The notes: generated from the letters alone by a model not told the origin. A stretch of DNA of 64,000 bases from Rhizobiales bacterium 64-17 (GCA_001899285.1 MKWA01000009.1:26379-90378); one strand, 5' to 3'; shown: positions 29,728 to 38,658, counted from the stretch's first letter. Made by a program: numbers and translations.

Positions 29728-30705
29728 TTACGGCACCGGTGTCACCGTGATGCGCCGGGTCTCGCGCTTCGACATGCTCTGCCCCATCAGGCTGACGCGG
29801 GTGGTCGAGGTCTCGTCGATGGCGCGGGTCATGCCGTTCTCCACGTCGATCAGCGTCGTGCTGTCGATGGAGAAATCGGTCTTCTTCAACAGCTCTTGCA
29901 TCTGCGGCGAGCGGAATTCGGGGCTCGCGGCATTGCCCAGTTGCGCGATGAACGATTGCAGGAAGTCGCGCAGCCCCTGCGGGTCCATCGCGCGCACCTG
30001 CGCATAGCGTACCTTTCGGGCTCCGTCGTTCCAGGAGACCATCCGCGTGGTCAGATTGGTCTTGATGGTGCCGCTGCCGACCGGCGCCTTGGTCTGCTCG
30101 ACGGTCTCGCGCGCGTCGCCAGGTTTCAAGCCGGTATTCTGGCCCATGGCGAGTTGCGGGATGTTTTCCAGATAAGCGGTGGTGGCAGCGACGCCGTCCG
30201 CAAGAAACATGCTCTCCATCATTTGCCGCATCACCTGCGCCACCTGCGGCTTCTCCTTGAACCCGTCGGCGATGCCGTCGATCACCTTGCGCATGGTGCC
30301 ACGCACCTCGTCGAGATTGTCGATCGACACCGGCTTGCCGCCGGCATCGGTCGAGGCGCGCACGACGATGCCGCGCATCGCCTCGAACGCCGACGCGACG
30401 ATCTTGAGGCCCGGCGCATTGCCGTCCACTTCCAGCGCGCGGTTGACATAAGTGATGCGATAGCCGGACGCGGTCTTCTCATCGATGGTGAGTTCGTAGC
30501 GCGACAGCGTCTTGTTCTGCCGCGCGCCATCCGGCCGCTGCTCGTCGCTCACCGATTGCGCGGTGACGATCCAGCGGCTGCCGACCGGCGGATTGTACGG
30601 CGCCTCGGTCCAGGGTTGTGACCGGGCCGCGGTCACGAGCGACAGGGCCAGCACACCTGCAACGGCGAGCCGTGTTCCAAGCCTGCGCGAACCGATCGCC
30701 ACCAT
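29728..30705 (-). CDS. Secreted protein of unknown function
   Basis: 325 aa. ATG 30705 has GGGAGAG 5 nt upstream. The signal peptide is [20 protein letters not shown]. The mature domain begins [20 protein letters not shown] and alternates short strands, for example [20 protein letters not shown] and [22 protein letters not shown], suggesting a lipocalin- or beta-sandwich-like fold. It contains no lipobox or catalytic motif that I recognise. The reading frame ends shortly after the convergent ICMT-like gene. It is divergent from uvrB with a 126-nt gap. Confidence 0.75.
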   Translation of the reverse strand: MVAIGSRRLGTRLAVAGVLALSLVTAARSQPWTEAPYNPPVGSRWIVTAQSVSDEQRPDGARQNKTLSRYELTIDEKTASGYRITYVNRALEVDGNAPGLKIVASAFEAMRGIVVRASTDAGGKPVSIDNLDEVRGTMRKVIDGIADGFKEKPQVAQVMRQMMESMFLADGVAATTAYLENIPQLAMGQNTGLKPGDARETVEQTKAPVGSGTIKTNLTTRMVSWNDGARKVRYAQVRAMDPQGLRDFLQSFIAQLGNAASPEFRSPQMQELLKKTDFSIDSTTLIDVENGMTRAIDETSTTRVSLMGQSMSKRETRRITVTPVP

Positions 30706-30831
30706 GATGCTCTCCCGCGCCGTCGCGGACGGCGTTCCTCTCCGTTGGACGCGCCCGCGCCGGGACCGGTTCAACAAACGAGTCGAACCGCCCTTTTCTC
30801 GCCGCGGGACTCGTCCCATATTCCACCTTCC

Positions 30832-33759
30832 ATGGCAAAAAATCCCGACAATTCAGGCCCGAAGCCGGGCCGGCACCCGGCCCGGCATTCCAAGGATCCG
30901 GCCAGGCCGACCCGCGCCAAGGCGTCGCGACCGGAGATGGGCGCGCTCGACCCGGCGCTGGCGGACATCCTCAATCCGGCGCTGGGCAAGGGAACCGCCG
31001 GCGTCGGCTCGCAGACCGGCGACAGCGGCCTCCAGCCGCCGCCGGACAATTCGTTCGACCGCCGCCGCGATTTCTCCGCCGCGCACACCGCGCGCAAATC
31101 GACGCCGAAAGGGTTCGAGGAAGCGCCGCAGGCCGAGTTCAAGGCGGACACGCCGGCGATCAACCGCAAGCTCGCCGAAGTGCTCGGCTATCGCATGCCG
31201 GAAGCCGAAGAGGCCGACGCGGCGGAAGAGCGCGACCTGATCCCCTCCGGCGTCACCGCCACCGCGGAATCGCTCGACAGGCTGCTGCGCGAAGGGCGGC
31301 CGGAAATCGGCGGCCAGGTGTGGACGCCGCACCGCCCGCCGCGCCCGGAGAAATCCGAAGGCGGCAAGCCGCTTGTCATCAAATCCGCGTTCGAGCCGAA
31401 GGGCGACCAGCCGCAGGCGATCCAGGATCTGGTCGAAGGCGTGAAGCGCAACGACCGCACGCAGGTGCTGCTTGGCGTCACCGGAAGCGGCAAGACCTTC
31501 ACCATGGCCAAGGTGATCGAGGAGACGCAGCGCCCGGCGCTGATCCTCGCGCCGAACAAGACGCTGGCCGCGCAGCTCTACGGCGAGTTCAAGAGCTTCT
31601 TCCCCGACAACGCGGTGGAATATTTCGTCTCCTATTACGACTACTACCAGCCGGAAGCCTACGTCCCGCGCACCGACACCTATATCGAGAAGGAATCCTC
31701 GATTAACGAACAGATCGACCGCATGCGGCATTCCGCGACACGCGCGCTGCTGGAACGCGACGACGTGATCATCGTCGCCTCCGTGTCGTGCATCTACGGC
31801 ATCGGCTCGGTCGAGACCTATTCGGCGATGACCTTCACGTTGAAACAGGGCGGCCGCATCGACCAGCGGCAACTGCTCGCCGATCTGGTCGCGTTGCAAT
31901 ACAAGCGCTCCGGCGGCGATTTCTCACGCGGCACGTTCCGTGTGCGCGGCGACACCGTCGACATCTTCCCGGCGCACTATGAAGACCGCGCCTGGCGCGT
32001 GCACCTGTTCGGCGACGAGATCGAGAAGATCGAGGAGTTCGATCCGCTCACCGGCCAGCGCACCGACGATCTCGAATTCGTCAAGGTCTATGCCAACTCG
32101 CACTATGTGACGCCACGGCCGACGCTCATTCAGGCCATGCACGGCATCAAGGCCGAGCTGAAATGGCGGCTCGACGAGTTGAACAAGTCTGGCCGCCTGC
32201 TGGAAGCGCAGCGGCTAGAGCAGCGCACCCGCTACGATCTCGAGATGATGGAAGCGACCGGCTCCTGCGCCGGCATCGAGAACTATTCGCGTTATCTCAC
32301 CGGCCGCAAACCGGGCGAGCCGCCGCCGACTTTGTTCGAGTACGTGCCGGACAACGCCATCGTGTTCGCCGACGAGAGCCATGTCACCGTGCCGCAACTC
32401 GGCGGCATGTATCGCGGCGACTTCCGGCGCAAGGCGACCCTAGCGGAATACGGCTTCCGCCTCCCCTCCTGCATGGACAACCGACCGCTGCGCTTCGAGG
32501 AATGGGACGCGATGCGGCCGCAGACGGTCGCCGTCTCCGCCACGCCCGGTCCGTGGGACATGGAAGAGTCCGGCGGCGTGTTCGCCGAACAGGTGATCCG
32601 CCCAACCGGACTGATCGACCCGCCTGTGGACGTGCGCCCCGCGCGCACGCAGGTCGACGACGTGATCGGCGAGGTGCGCGAGACCGCGCGCAAGGGCTAC
32701 CGCTCGCTGGTCACGGTGCTGACCAAACGGATGGCGGAAGACCTCACCGAATATTTGCACGAACAGGGTATCCGCGTGCGCTACATGCACTCGGACATCG
32801 ACACGCTGGAGCGCATCGAGATCATCCGCGACCTGCGGCTTGGCGCGTTCGACTGCCTGGTCGGCATCAACCTGCTGCGCGAGGGCCTCGACATTCCCGA
32901 ATGCGCGTTGGTTGCGATTTTGGATGCCGACAAGGAAGGCTTTCTGCGCTCGGAGACCTCGCTGGTGCAGACCATCGGCCGCGCCGCGCGCAACATCGAC
33001 GGCAAGGTGATCCTCTATGCCGATCACGTCACCGGCTCGATGGAGCGGGCGATGGCGGAGACTAATCGCCGCCGCGAGAAGCAGATGGCCTACAACGCCG
33101 CCAACGGCATCACACCCGAGAGCGTGAAGAAGGGAATCGGCGATATTCTCTCCAGCGTCTACGAGCGCGACCACGTCCTCGTCTCCACCGGCAGGAAGGG
33201 CGACAGCGGCGAGTTCGAGGATGCGGCGACCATCGGCCACAACTTCGCGGCCGTGCTCGCCGATCTCGAGGAGCGAATGCGCGCCGCCGCCGCCGATCTC
33301 GATTTCGAGGAAGCGGCGCGGCTGCGCGACGAGCTGAAGCGTCTGCGGCAGACCGAGATGGCTGTGCTCGACGACCCGACCGCCCGCAATATCGTGCAGG
33401 CGCAGAAACCGAAGCTGCGCTCCAAGGGTGGTCCTTCCGCGCGGGCGACTTTGCGCAAGATCGAGGATCGCAACGCCGCGCGCGATCTCGCCGCGCCCGA
33501 CGCCGACCCCCGCGCACGCCCGCACAAGCCCGATCTCGACGAGATGGGCATTGCCGGCTGGCACGAGGTGAAGCCACATCGGCCGGATGCGACGAAAGGG
33601 CGAAGCCCGTCTTCAAGAGAACGTCCGCGCAAACCCACGCTCGATGAGATGGGTCCGGGCGTGGAGTCGATCCCGGCGCGCAAGTCGAGCGACGGCCCGC
33701 GCTCGACCATGGGCCGGCCCGGCATGCGCGGCGGCTTCAAGCCGCGCAGTCGCCGCTGA
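30832..33759 (+). CDS. uvrB: UvrABC nucleotide excision repair subunit UvrB, extended form
   Basis: 975 aa, about 300 longer than the ~670-aa E. coli protein. ATG 30832 starts a disordered basic N-terminal extension of about 180 residues before the UvrB core ([14 protein letters not shown]). Walker A GVTGSGKT is at 215-222, the beta-hairpin is [12 protein letters not shown], and helicase motifs and the UvrC-interacting UVR motif ([19 protein letters not shown]) are intact. A C-terminal extension of about 110 residues follows, containing KPDLDEMG and KPTLDEMG. UvrB loads onto damage with UvrA and recruits UvrC (at 61132-63204). Long UvrB is known from Rhizobiales. Confidence 0.93.
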   Translation: MAKNPDNSGPKPGRHPARHSKDPARPTRAKASRPEMGALDPALADILNPALGKGTAGVGSQTGDSGLQPPPDNSFDRRRDFSAAHTARKSTPKGFEEAPQAEFKADTPAINRKLAEVLGYRMPEAEEADAAEERDLIPSGVTATAESLDRLLREGRPEIGGQVWTPHRPPRPEKSEGGKPLVIKSAFEPKGDQPQAIQDLVEGVKRNDRTQVLLGVTGSGKTFTMAKVIEETQRPALILAPNKTLAAQLYGEFKSFFPDNAVEYFVSYYDYYQPEAYVPRTDTYIEKESSINEQIDRMRHSATRALLERDDVIIVASVSCIYGIGSVETYSAMTFTLKQGGRIDQRQLLADLVALQYKRSGGDFSRGTFRVRGDTVDIFPAHYEDRAWRVHLFGDEIEKIEEFDPLTGQRTDDLEFVKVYANSHYVTPRPTLIQAMHGIKAELKWRLDELNKSGRLLEAQRLEQRTRYDLEMMEATGSCAGIENYSRYLTGRKPGEPPPTLFEYVPDNAIVFADESHVTVPQLGGMYRGDFRRKATLAEYGFRLPSCMDNRPLRFEEWDAMRPQTVAVSATPGPWDMEESGGVFAEQVIRPTGLIDPPVDVRPARTQVDDVIGEVRETARKGYRSLVTVLTKRMAEDLTEYLHEQGIRVRYMHSDIDTLERIEIIRDLRLGAFDCLVGINLLREGLDIPECALVAILDADKEGFLRSETSLVQTIGRAARNIDGKVILYADHVTGSMERAMAETNRRREKQMAYNAANGITPESVKKGIGDILSSVYERDHVLVSTGRKGDSGEFEDAATIGHNFAAVLADLEERMRAAAADLDFEEAARLRDELKRLRQTEMAVLDDPTARNIVQAQKPKLRSKGGPSARATLRKIEDRNAARDLAAPDADPRARPHKPDLDEMGIAGWHEVKPHRPDATKGRSPSSRERPRKPTLDEMGPGVESIPARKSSDGPRSTMGRPGMRGGFKPRSRR

Positions 33760-34379
33760 TGGTCCGACCAAGCCGCTGGCAACGGCAAGCCGAGCCGCCG
33801 CGTGCGCCGCGTCGGCAGGTCCCGTCATGGATCGTGCTGGCCGTGGTCGCGCTCGCCGCGTGGGCGTACAGCCACTGGGACAAAGCGCCGAGCGGCCACA
33901 TCGCCGGGCCCGTGACCGGCGACGTGACGCCGGGCGAGATGATCAACGGAAGCGTGCGCGTGGTCGACGGCGATTCGCTGGAGATCGGCACGGCGCGCAT
34001 CCGACTGTTCGGCATCGACGCGCCGGAACTGCGTCAGCTTTGCCGCGCGGCGGACGGCAGCGACGTGACTTGCGGACTGTCGGCGCGCGACACGCTCGGC
34101 AGACTAATCGGCGGGCGCGCGGTCGCCTGTGCGCCGGCGGAAAAGACGCCGAGCTACGACCGCACCGTGGCGGTGTGCACCGTCAACGACAATTCGGGCA
34201 AGGACCGCGCCATTGATCTGTCGGAGGCGATGATCCGCGCCGGCTACGCCATCGAACTCAAGGCGCATAGCCATGGCCGCTACAGCGCCGCCGAGCGCGA
34301 GGCGCGCGATGCCAAGCGCGGGATTTGGGCCGGCACGTTCGAGCGGCCTTCGGAATGGCGGCAGCGGACGATGCGGTGA
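33759..34379 (+). CDS. Thermonuclease (SNase-like) family protein with N-terminal membrane anchor
   Basis: 206 aa. Its ATG (33759) shares a base with the uvrB TGA, so they are translationally coupled. A basic N-terminus ([20 protein letters not shown]) precedes one hydrophobic helix (PSWIVLAVVALAAWAYSHW), then a staphylococcal nuclease domain: VVDGDSLEIG, RIRLFGIDAPE (Asp and catalytic Glu) and YDRTVAVC (active-site Arg). The nuclease would therefore be exported or anchored in the periplasm. The pairing with uvrB is notable, but a repair role is only an inference. Confidence 0.88.
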   Translation: MVRPSRWQRQAEPPRAPRRQVPSWIVLAVVALAAWAYSHWDKAPSGHIAGPVTGDVTPGEMINGSVRVVDGDSLEIGTARIRLFGIDAPELRQLCRAADGSDVTCGLSARDTLGRLIGGRAVACAPAEKTPSYDRTVAVCTVNDNSGKDRAIDLSEAMIRAGYAIELKAHSHGRYSAAEREARDAKRGIWAGTFERPSEWRQRTMR

Positions 34380-34409
34380 AGCATCCCACCTGGTTACGCA
34401 ATTCCCACC

Positions 34410-34498
34410 CCGTTCGTCCCCGCGAAAGCGGGGACCCACGCTTGGGCACATCGTCGACATTGCTAAGTGTGGATTCCCGCTTTCGCGGGAATGAACGG
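34410..34498. repeat. REP-like palindromic pair, family A (copy 2)
   Basis: The left unit matches copy 1 over about 34 nt, including GTCCCCGCGAAAGCGGGGAC. The right unit CCCGCTTTCGCGGGAATGAACGG is its inverted counterpart. It sits 31 nt past the thermonuclease stop and may act as a transcription barrier. Confidence 0.72.
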
Positions 34499-34529
34499 AT
34501 GGCGCGATAGCGCGCGTCTCTCTCTGCCG

Positions 34530-34650
34530 TCATGGCCGAGCATAGCACGTCGAAGACGCGAGTAAACGCGCTTATGTCGCGGCCATCCACGTCTTCGGTG
34601 CCGTAGAAAAGAAAAGACATAGACGCGTGGGTCAAGCCCGCGCATGACAT
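34530..34650. repeat. Intergenic palindromic repeat, family C (copy 2)
   Basis: Shares GTCATGGCCG, CGGCCATCCACGTCTT and a trailing GCGTGGGTCAAGCCCGCGCATGAC with the copy at 24720-24812, in the same layout of oppositely facing arms. Together with the adjacent family A copy it fills the 292-nt gap between convergent genes. Confidence 0.5.
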
Positions 34651-34671
34651 GTAGAGAGCGACACCGTCGCT

Positions 34672-35073
34672 CTACTTCCTTTTCTTCTTCTCATTCAGCG
34701 CCACCGCCGCCCGAATGAGCGCCGTCAGTGCCTTCTCGTTGATCTCGTCGCCTTCGTGGATGTCGATGGCGCGGCGGACATTGCCGTCGAGGCTCGCGTT
34801 GAACAGCTTCGCCGGATCGTCGAGCGCTGCGCCCTTGGCGAAGGTCAGCTTCACCACGGCCTTGTAGCTCTCACCGGTGCAGATGATGCCGTCGTGTTCC
34901 CACACCGGCACGCCGCGCCACTTCCAGGCCTCGACCACATCGGGATCGGCCTTGTGGATGATCGCGCGGATGCGCTTGAGCATCGCCCCGCGCCAGTCGC
35001 CCAGCTCCTTGATACGCGCATCGATGTGCGCGGAGGCGTCCTTGCCGTTGTCCGGTTGCGTCGCCTTGCTCAT
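34672..35073 (-). CDS. DUF1801 family protein
   Basis: 133 aa from ATG 35073. The core LGDWRGAMLKRIRAIIHKADPDVVEAWKW followed by GVPVWEHDGIICTGESYKAVVKLTF is the DUF1801 (YdhG-like) alpha/beta fold, similar to the phage-derived and frataxin-like uncharacterised proteins. It ends in a lysine-rich tail ALNEKKKRK. It is the third gene of the ArsR-SRPBCC operon, 12 nt after the SRPBCC stop, and so is under the same operator array. Function unknown. Confidence 0.82.
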   Translation of the reverse strand: MSKATQPDNGKDASAHIDARIKELGDWRGAMLKRIRAIIHKADPDVVEAWKWRGVPVWEHDGIICTGESYKAVVKLTFAKGAALDDPAKLFNASLDGNVRRAIDIHEGDEINEKALTALIRAAVALNEKKKRK

Positions 35074-35085
35074 TGCCACACGCCC

Positions 35086-35499
35086 TTATGCCGCATCGGC
35101 TTTCTCCAGAACCTTTTCCATCGAATCGAAGAAGCGCGGCCAGCCGAACTTCGCGCCCTGATAAGCCTGCTTCTGCTCCGGCTTGAAACCCGTCTGCTCC
35201 ATGCGCAGATGCGTGCCGCGTCCGGTCGGCGTCAACGTCCAGGTCACGACGCTTTCCAGACCAAGACCGTCCCAAGCATACGAGAGCACCTTGTGCGGCT
35301 CGATGGCCAGAACCTTGCAGTCCAGAGTGCCCCACTCGGCCCGCAGATTGAAGCGATGACCGAGATCCGGCTTGAAATCGTTCTGCATCAGCCACTCGGC
35401 GATCAGATGCGGCTGAGTGAGCGCGCGCCACACCTTTTCCGGCGGATGCGACAGGTCGCGTTCGACGACGACGGTGAGAGCTTCGGCGGCGTTGGTCAT
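35086..35499 (-). CDS. SRPBCC (START/Bet v1, AHSA1-type) domain protein
   Basis: 137 aa. ATG 35499 overlaps the ArsR stop in an ATGA. The sequence VVERDLSHPPEKVWRALTQPHLIAEWL, KVLSYAW and TWTLTPTGRGTHLRMEQTGF matches the AHSA1-like branch of the Bet v1 fold, a cytoplasmic domain with a hydrophobic cavity. These genes are very often fused or coupled to ArsR regulators. The ligand is unknown. Confidence 0.87.
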   Translation of the reverse strand: MTNAAEALTVVVERDLSHPPEKVWRALTQPHLIAEWLMQNDFKPDLGHRFNLRAEWGTLDCKVLAIEPHKVLSYAWDGLGLESVVTWTLTPTGRGTHLRMEQTGFKPEQKQAYQGAKFGWPRFFDSMEKVLEKADAA

Positions 35500-35819
35500 T
35501 GGTCCATCCTGTTGAGGAGATCTTCGAGATCGTCGATCCGGCTCTGCCAGAAGCCAGCCATTTGACTTGTCCAGTCCATCAGCGGCGCAAGCGCACGCGG
35601 CTGTGCGCGGTAATGCGTTTGCCGTCCCTCGTGCCGTTCGCGCACAAGCCTGGCTCTCTTGAGCACGCCGAGATGCTTCGACACCGCCGGCTGCGATACG
35701 CCGGACTGGGCCGTTAGCGCCGCCACGGTCTGTTCCCCGTTGCGGCACAGCCGCTCGAAGATCGCGCGCCGTGTCGGATCGGCCAGCGTCCGGAATAAAC
35801 TGTCATAGAGTTGGGACAT
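35496..35819 (-). CDS. ArsR-family winged-helix transcriptional regulator
   Basis: 107 aa, starting at ATG 35819. The DNA-binding domain shows LADPTRRAIFERLCRNGEQTV, LTAQSGVSQPAVSKHLGVL and the wing LVRERHEGRQTHYRA. No cysteine metal-binding motif (CxC) is visible, so it is likely a non-metal ArsR of the type that regulates SRPBCC genes. It is the first gene of the ArsR-SRPBCC-DUF1801 operon. An array of palindromic half-sites lies directly upstream and covers the apparent promoter, suggesting autoregulation. Confidence 0.88.
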   Translation of the reverse strand: MSQLYDSLFRTLADPTRRAIFERLCRNGEQTVAALTAQSGVSQPAVSKHLGVLKRARLVRERHEGRQTHYRAQPRALAPLMDWTSQMAGFWQSRIDDLEDLLNRMDQ

Positions 35820-35825
35820 ATAAAC

Positions 35826-35879
35826 CCATAACCCGTTAGTTATGGATAATCCATAACCAGCAGGCTATGGATGAGTCAA
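35826..35879 (-). promoter_or_regulatory. Promoter with tandem operator half-sites for the ArsR operon
   Basis: Half-sites alternate: CCATAAC (35826-35832), GTTATGG (35839-35845), CCATAAC (35851-35857) and CTATGG (35865-35870). The middle pair forms a perfect 9-1-9 palindrome GTTATGGAT-A-ATCCATAAC at 35839-35857. On the minus strand TTGACT (35879-35874) and TTATGG (35856-35851), 17 nt apart, look like a sigma-70 promoter, so a bound repressor would block the -10 region. The gene starts 7 nt after the first half-site. Confidence 0.65.
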
Positions 35880-36024
35880 CCCTTCGGGATCGAAATCGGC
35901 GCAGAAACAAGCCAATTTGTTCTGAGGTTCAAAGCGTCTCCCAAACAATTCCTCTCCTCTTTATTTCCCATCGCGGCGCGGTAAAGTGCGCGCCATCGCC
36001 GGGGGCGGCGACGGGAGTTTCTAC

Positions 36025-36342
36025 ATGTCGATCGCATCTTCGGCCTGGCGCGTCGCGCCGCTTGCTGCCGCCCTCGCCGCGGCGCTAACGCTCGGCGCCT
36101 GCGCCACCGACGGCGACACGGCGGCAACGGCAACAGTCACGCCCGCGTCGTCGGCCTCCGCGGCCGCGCCTGCGGCACGAACTGCCAGCGCCGCCGACGC
36201 CAAGGTCGAAGTGCCGCTCGACGAAGCGCAGGCCAGCGCGCGCTGCTGGATGAAATACGACAGCGCGAAGATGTCGCTCGATCAGAAGTCGGCCGTGGTC
36301 GACAAGTGCATCGACGAGACGATGCGCAATCAGAAGCGCTGA
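36025..36342 (+). CDS. Small lipoprotein of unknown function
   Basis: 105 aa. ATG 36025 follows GGGAG at 7 nt. Its signal ends in the lipobox TLGACATD (Cys26), so it is lipidated and probably outer-membrane anchored. A Thr/Ala-rich linker (residues about 28-60) leads to a small domain with Cys residues ASARCWMKYDSAKM and VVDKCIDETMRNQ, perhaps a disulfide. I do not recognise a family. It stands alone next to the divergent ArsR operon. Confidence 0.75.
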   Translation: MSIASSAWRVAPLAAALAAALTLGACATDGDTAATATVTPASSASAAAPAARTASAADAKVEVPLDEAQASARCWMKYDSAKMSLDQKSAVVDKCIDETMRNQKR

Positions 36343-36364
36343 TACTTTTTCCCGACGATGACGC

Positions 36365-37093
36365 TCATGCTCGCGGCGCGACCACCGCGCCAGTCTGGCC
36401 GCTCGCCTTCAGCTCGGCGGCGATCATGCCGGACGCCTTCATCTCCTCGATGAACGGCTTGAGATAGCCGACGCCATCGAGCCGGCCCTTGAGCGTGCCC
36501 ATCGCCTGCTCGATCGCCATGAAGCGCGGCTCGATCATCCGCAGTTCGGGATGATCGGCGACGAATTTGCTGATGTGCTGGCGCACGCCGGCGCCAGCCT
36601 CGAGCTTCTCGCGCAGCGTCATCTGCATTGCTTCCGGACCGGTCGGGGCGCGCTGCAGGGTCGCGTGCTTGAGCGTGCGCGACAGGAACAGGTCGTAAGC
36701 CGCGCCTTTCGCCACGCCGATACGGACTCCCGCGCTGTCGACATCTGCCGGCGCGCGCAGCGCGGAATCCTGCGGCACCATGAAAAAGCCCTCGATCAGC
36801 ACATAGGGCGCGGTGAACTCGATCTCGGCGGCGCGCACCGGCTCGATGGCAAGGAAGGCGACATCCCAGGCTTGCTCCGGGATCGCCGCGAACACCTTGC
36901 CGGCCGCGTCATACGGCACGAGATCGACCGGCACGCCGAGCCGTTTGCCGAGTTCGCGCACGAGCGCGACGGTGACGCCGCCGAGCGTGCCGTCGGCATG
37001 CTTCTGCGCCAGCACGGTGTTGCCATGGTTGATGGCGGCACGAAGGCGGCCGGTGGGCGCGAGATCTTTCAGCACGGCAGGAGAGACGGTCAC
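36365..37093 (-). CDS. SBP_bac_3-type solute-binding protein without an evident signal peptide
   Basis: 242 aa from GTG 37093 (AAAGG 8 nt upstream); TTG 37099 adds two residues. The sequence TGRLRAAINHGNTVLAQKHADGTLGGVTVALVREL matches the lobe-1 start of the ABC amino-acid-binding family, and WDVAFLAIEPVRAAEIEFTAPY is conserved. It begins directly with the fold (PAVLKDLAPTG) and lacks a hydrophobic leader. It may therefore be cytoplasmic or use a leaderless route. No permease genes are nearby. Confidence 0.8.
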   Translation of the reverse strand: MTVSPAVLKDLAPTGRLRAAINHGNTVLAQKHADGTLGGVTVALVRELGKRLGVPVDLVPYDAAGKVFAAIPEQAWDVAFLAIEPVRAAEIEFTAPYVLIEGFFMVPQDSALRAPADVDSAGVRIGVAKGAAYDLFLSRTLKHATLQRAPTGPEAMQMTLREKLEAGAGVRQHISKFVADHPELRMIEPRFMAIEQAMGTLKGRLDGVGYLKPFIEEMKASGMIAAELKASGQTGAVVAPRA

Positions 37094-37196
37094 GGACAAA
37101 CCTTTCGCATCAAGCCGTCGTATGCGACGGCGATGCGCGGCTTATACACGATCGCGCCGGCGCGCGCCGCAGCCTGGCTTCACACGGGATATTCGT

Positions 37197-37616
37197 TCAG
37201 CGCGACGCCGGCGGAACGCCGAGCGGATCCTGCCGGTCCTTCGGCAGCGCCCGCACCGATTTCGCCATATCGAGGCAGGTCAGCAGATCGACATAGCTTG
37301 CCGGGCCGCCGAGGCTGGAGGCGCGGACGCAACGCGCCCGATCCGCATCGGGATAGTCGCTCCACTGCTTGTCGAGCGTGTCGCGCGCGCTGGTTTCGTC
37401 GTTCTCGCAACTCTGGCTAGTGCGGCCGGGCGCGACTGCCGCCGCCGCGGCACCACGACAGGCGCTCTGCACGTCGTAGCGCGGCACGGTATCGGCCCGC
37501 GCGGCGGCCGCCGGCGGCAGGCTGACGATCAGGCCGACGCAAATCGCGAGCGTGGCCGAAACGATCCGACGATCAAGGAAAAACGGGATGAAATGACGAT
37601 AGATCATCGAAGCCAT
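37197..37616 (-). CDS. Secreted small protein under an EcfG-type promoter
   Basis: 139 aa. ATG 37616 has GGGAGG 5 nt upstream. The N-terminal hydrophobic stretch (RRIVSATLAICVGLIVSLPP) and ARADT end look like a signal peptide or an N-terminal anchor. The mature chain carries four Cys (SACRG, SQSCEND, RARCVRAS, LTCLDMAK), suggesting two disulfides. I do not recognise the family. Directly upstream is GGAAC-N16-CGTT (37681-37657), so it is probably induced in the general stress response. Confidence 0.75.
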   Translation of the reverse strand: MASMIYRHFIPFFLDRRIVSATLAICVGLIVSLPPAAAARADTVPRYDVQSACRGAAAAAVAPGRTSQSCENDETSARDTLDKQWSDYPDADRARCVRASSLGGPASYVDLLTCLDMAKSVRALPKDRQDPLGVPPASR

Positions 37617-37656
37617 GATCGCCTCCCGCAAGGAGTAATCCCGGAATTATTGGGCC

Positions 37657-37681
37657 AACGCGAAGCGGGGAACCAGGTTCC
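37657..37681 (-). promoter_or_regulatory. EcfG (general stress sigma factor) promoter
   Basis: On the minus strand, GGAAC (37681-37677), 16 nt and CGTT (37660-37657) fit the alphaproteobacterial EcfG/RpoE2 consensus GGAAC-N16/17-CGTT. The start codon of the 139-aa secreted protein lies 41 nt after the -10. The -35 is embedded in a perfect GGGAACC-A-GGTTCCC palindrome (37668-37682). Confidence 0.65.
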
Positions 37682-37886
37682 CAATCGGTCGTGCTGCCGT
37701 CGCCACGCCGTCAGGAAAGACCGGGAATTGCAGCTATGCGCACGGCACCTACCCCACGATGTGGGACAGTGCTAGTTTATATCAAAATATATGGGCGCAC
37801 TGCGCCTGTTGTGCCGAGCGGCGATACATCCGGCGGGTTGACGCCAGGATCCCAGGGTCGCCCACCAGGGACTTGGAATTTATATC

Positions 37887-38318
37887 GTGACCGCAGAAAT
37901 TCTGCGCGGGTTCTCCCGCGCGTTGTGCGACGCTTTGGCGACACGCAACATCCAACCGATTGAGCCGTTCCTGCATCCCGACGTCGAATGGGTGATGTAC
38001 GGGCCGGTCGACCTGTTTCCTTTCATGGGCCAGCGGCAAGGCAAGGCGGCGGTGCTCGCCGTGATCGGCGAGCTTGCCGCCACAGCCACCCTCACCCGCT
38101 ACGAACCCGAGCAGGTGCTGTTCGACGGTAGCGAAGCCGCCGCGCTGGTGCGTCTCACCGCGCAGGAACGCCGCAGCGGCCGCATCCTCACCGTGCGGAT
38201 GGCGCAATTCGCCAGCGCGCAGGACGGTCAGCTCCGCAGCGTCCGCGTGCTGTTCGACACGCTCGACGCGGCCGAACAGGCGCTGGGCCGGGAGTTCGAT
38301 CTCTCGCGGGTCGCCTGA
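37887..38318 (+). CDS. NTF2-like (SnoaL) family protein
   Basis: 143 aa, apparently from GTG 37887. The sequence GFSRALCDALATRNIQPIEPFLHPDVEWVMYGPVDLFPFMG followed by GKAAVLAVIGELA is the cone-shaped NTF2/SnoaL fold, with the His and Asp residues common in this enzyme family. The central VLFDGSEAAALVRLT strand and a final RVLFDTLDAAEQALG helix complete it. Members are isomerases, hydratases or binding proteins and cannot be separated here. It converges on the next small gene with a 1-nt gap. Confidence 0.8.
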   Translation: MTAEILRGFSRALCDALATRNIQPIEPFLHPDVEWVMYGPVDLFPFMGQRQGKAAVLAVIGELAATATLTRYEPEQVLFDGSEAAALVRLTAQERRSGRILTVRMAQFASAQDGQLRSVRVLFDTLDAAEQALGREFDLSRVA

Positions 38319-38319
38319 A

Positions 38320-38529
38320 CTAGCCGCAGACCCGACGCGGTTGCATCACCACGCTGCCGTTCGCCTGCGTCACCGGCACGTTGATGATGCGGCATTGCTG
38401 GGCCGGCGCGGCCTTCTTGGGCCGGTCGACGATGGCACGGCCGCGGGTGATCGCCTGTGCCGACGCGAGCACCGGCAGCACCACAGCGCCGATGGCCGCG
38501 AGGATGATCGTCGTCGTCAGCAATCGCAT
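38320..38529 (-). CDS. Small secreted protein with RRVC-type C-terminus (copy 1)
   Basis: 69 aa from ATG 38529, with a signal peptide MRLLTTTIILAAIGAVVLP to ASAQA. The tail runs CRIINVPVTQANGSVVMQPRRVCG. It shares with the next gene (38659-38883) a Cys followed about 20 residues later by a V-x-Q-x-RRVC end, indicating a pair of short disulfide-linked secreted proteins. Function unknown. Confidence 0.7.
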   Translation of the reverse strand: MRLLTTTIILAAIGAVVLPVLASAQAITRGRAIVDRPKKAAPAQQCRIINVPVTQANGSVVMQPRRVCG

Positions 38530-38605
38530 GTCTCGGCCTCGTACAGCGAATCGTCGGACATGATCAGCGCATGCAGGACGGCATGCTGTCAAAACCGCGA
38601 AACGA

Positions 38606-38630
38606 AACGGCCCCGCATGCGCGAGGCCGT
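38606..38630 (-). terminator. Rho-independent-type terminator after the 74-aa gene
   Basis: On the minus strand ACGGCCTCGC-GCAT-GCGGGGCCGT makes a stem of about 10 bp (one G-T) with a GCAT loop, and TTCGTTTCG follows. It starts 29 nt past the stop of the 38659-38883 gene. Confidence 0.6.
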
Positions 38631-38658
38631 CCGTAATAAATGCAACTGGCAGAAACGA

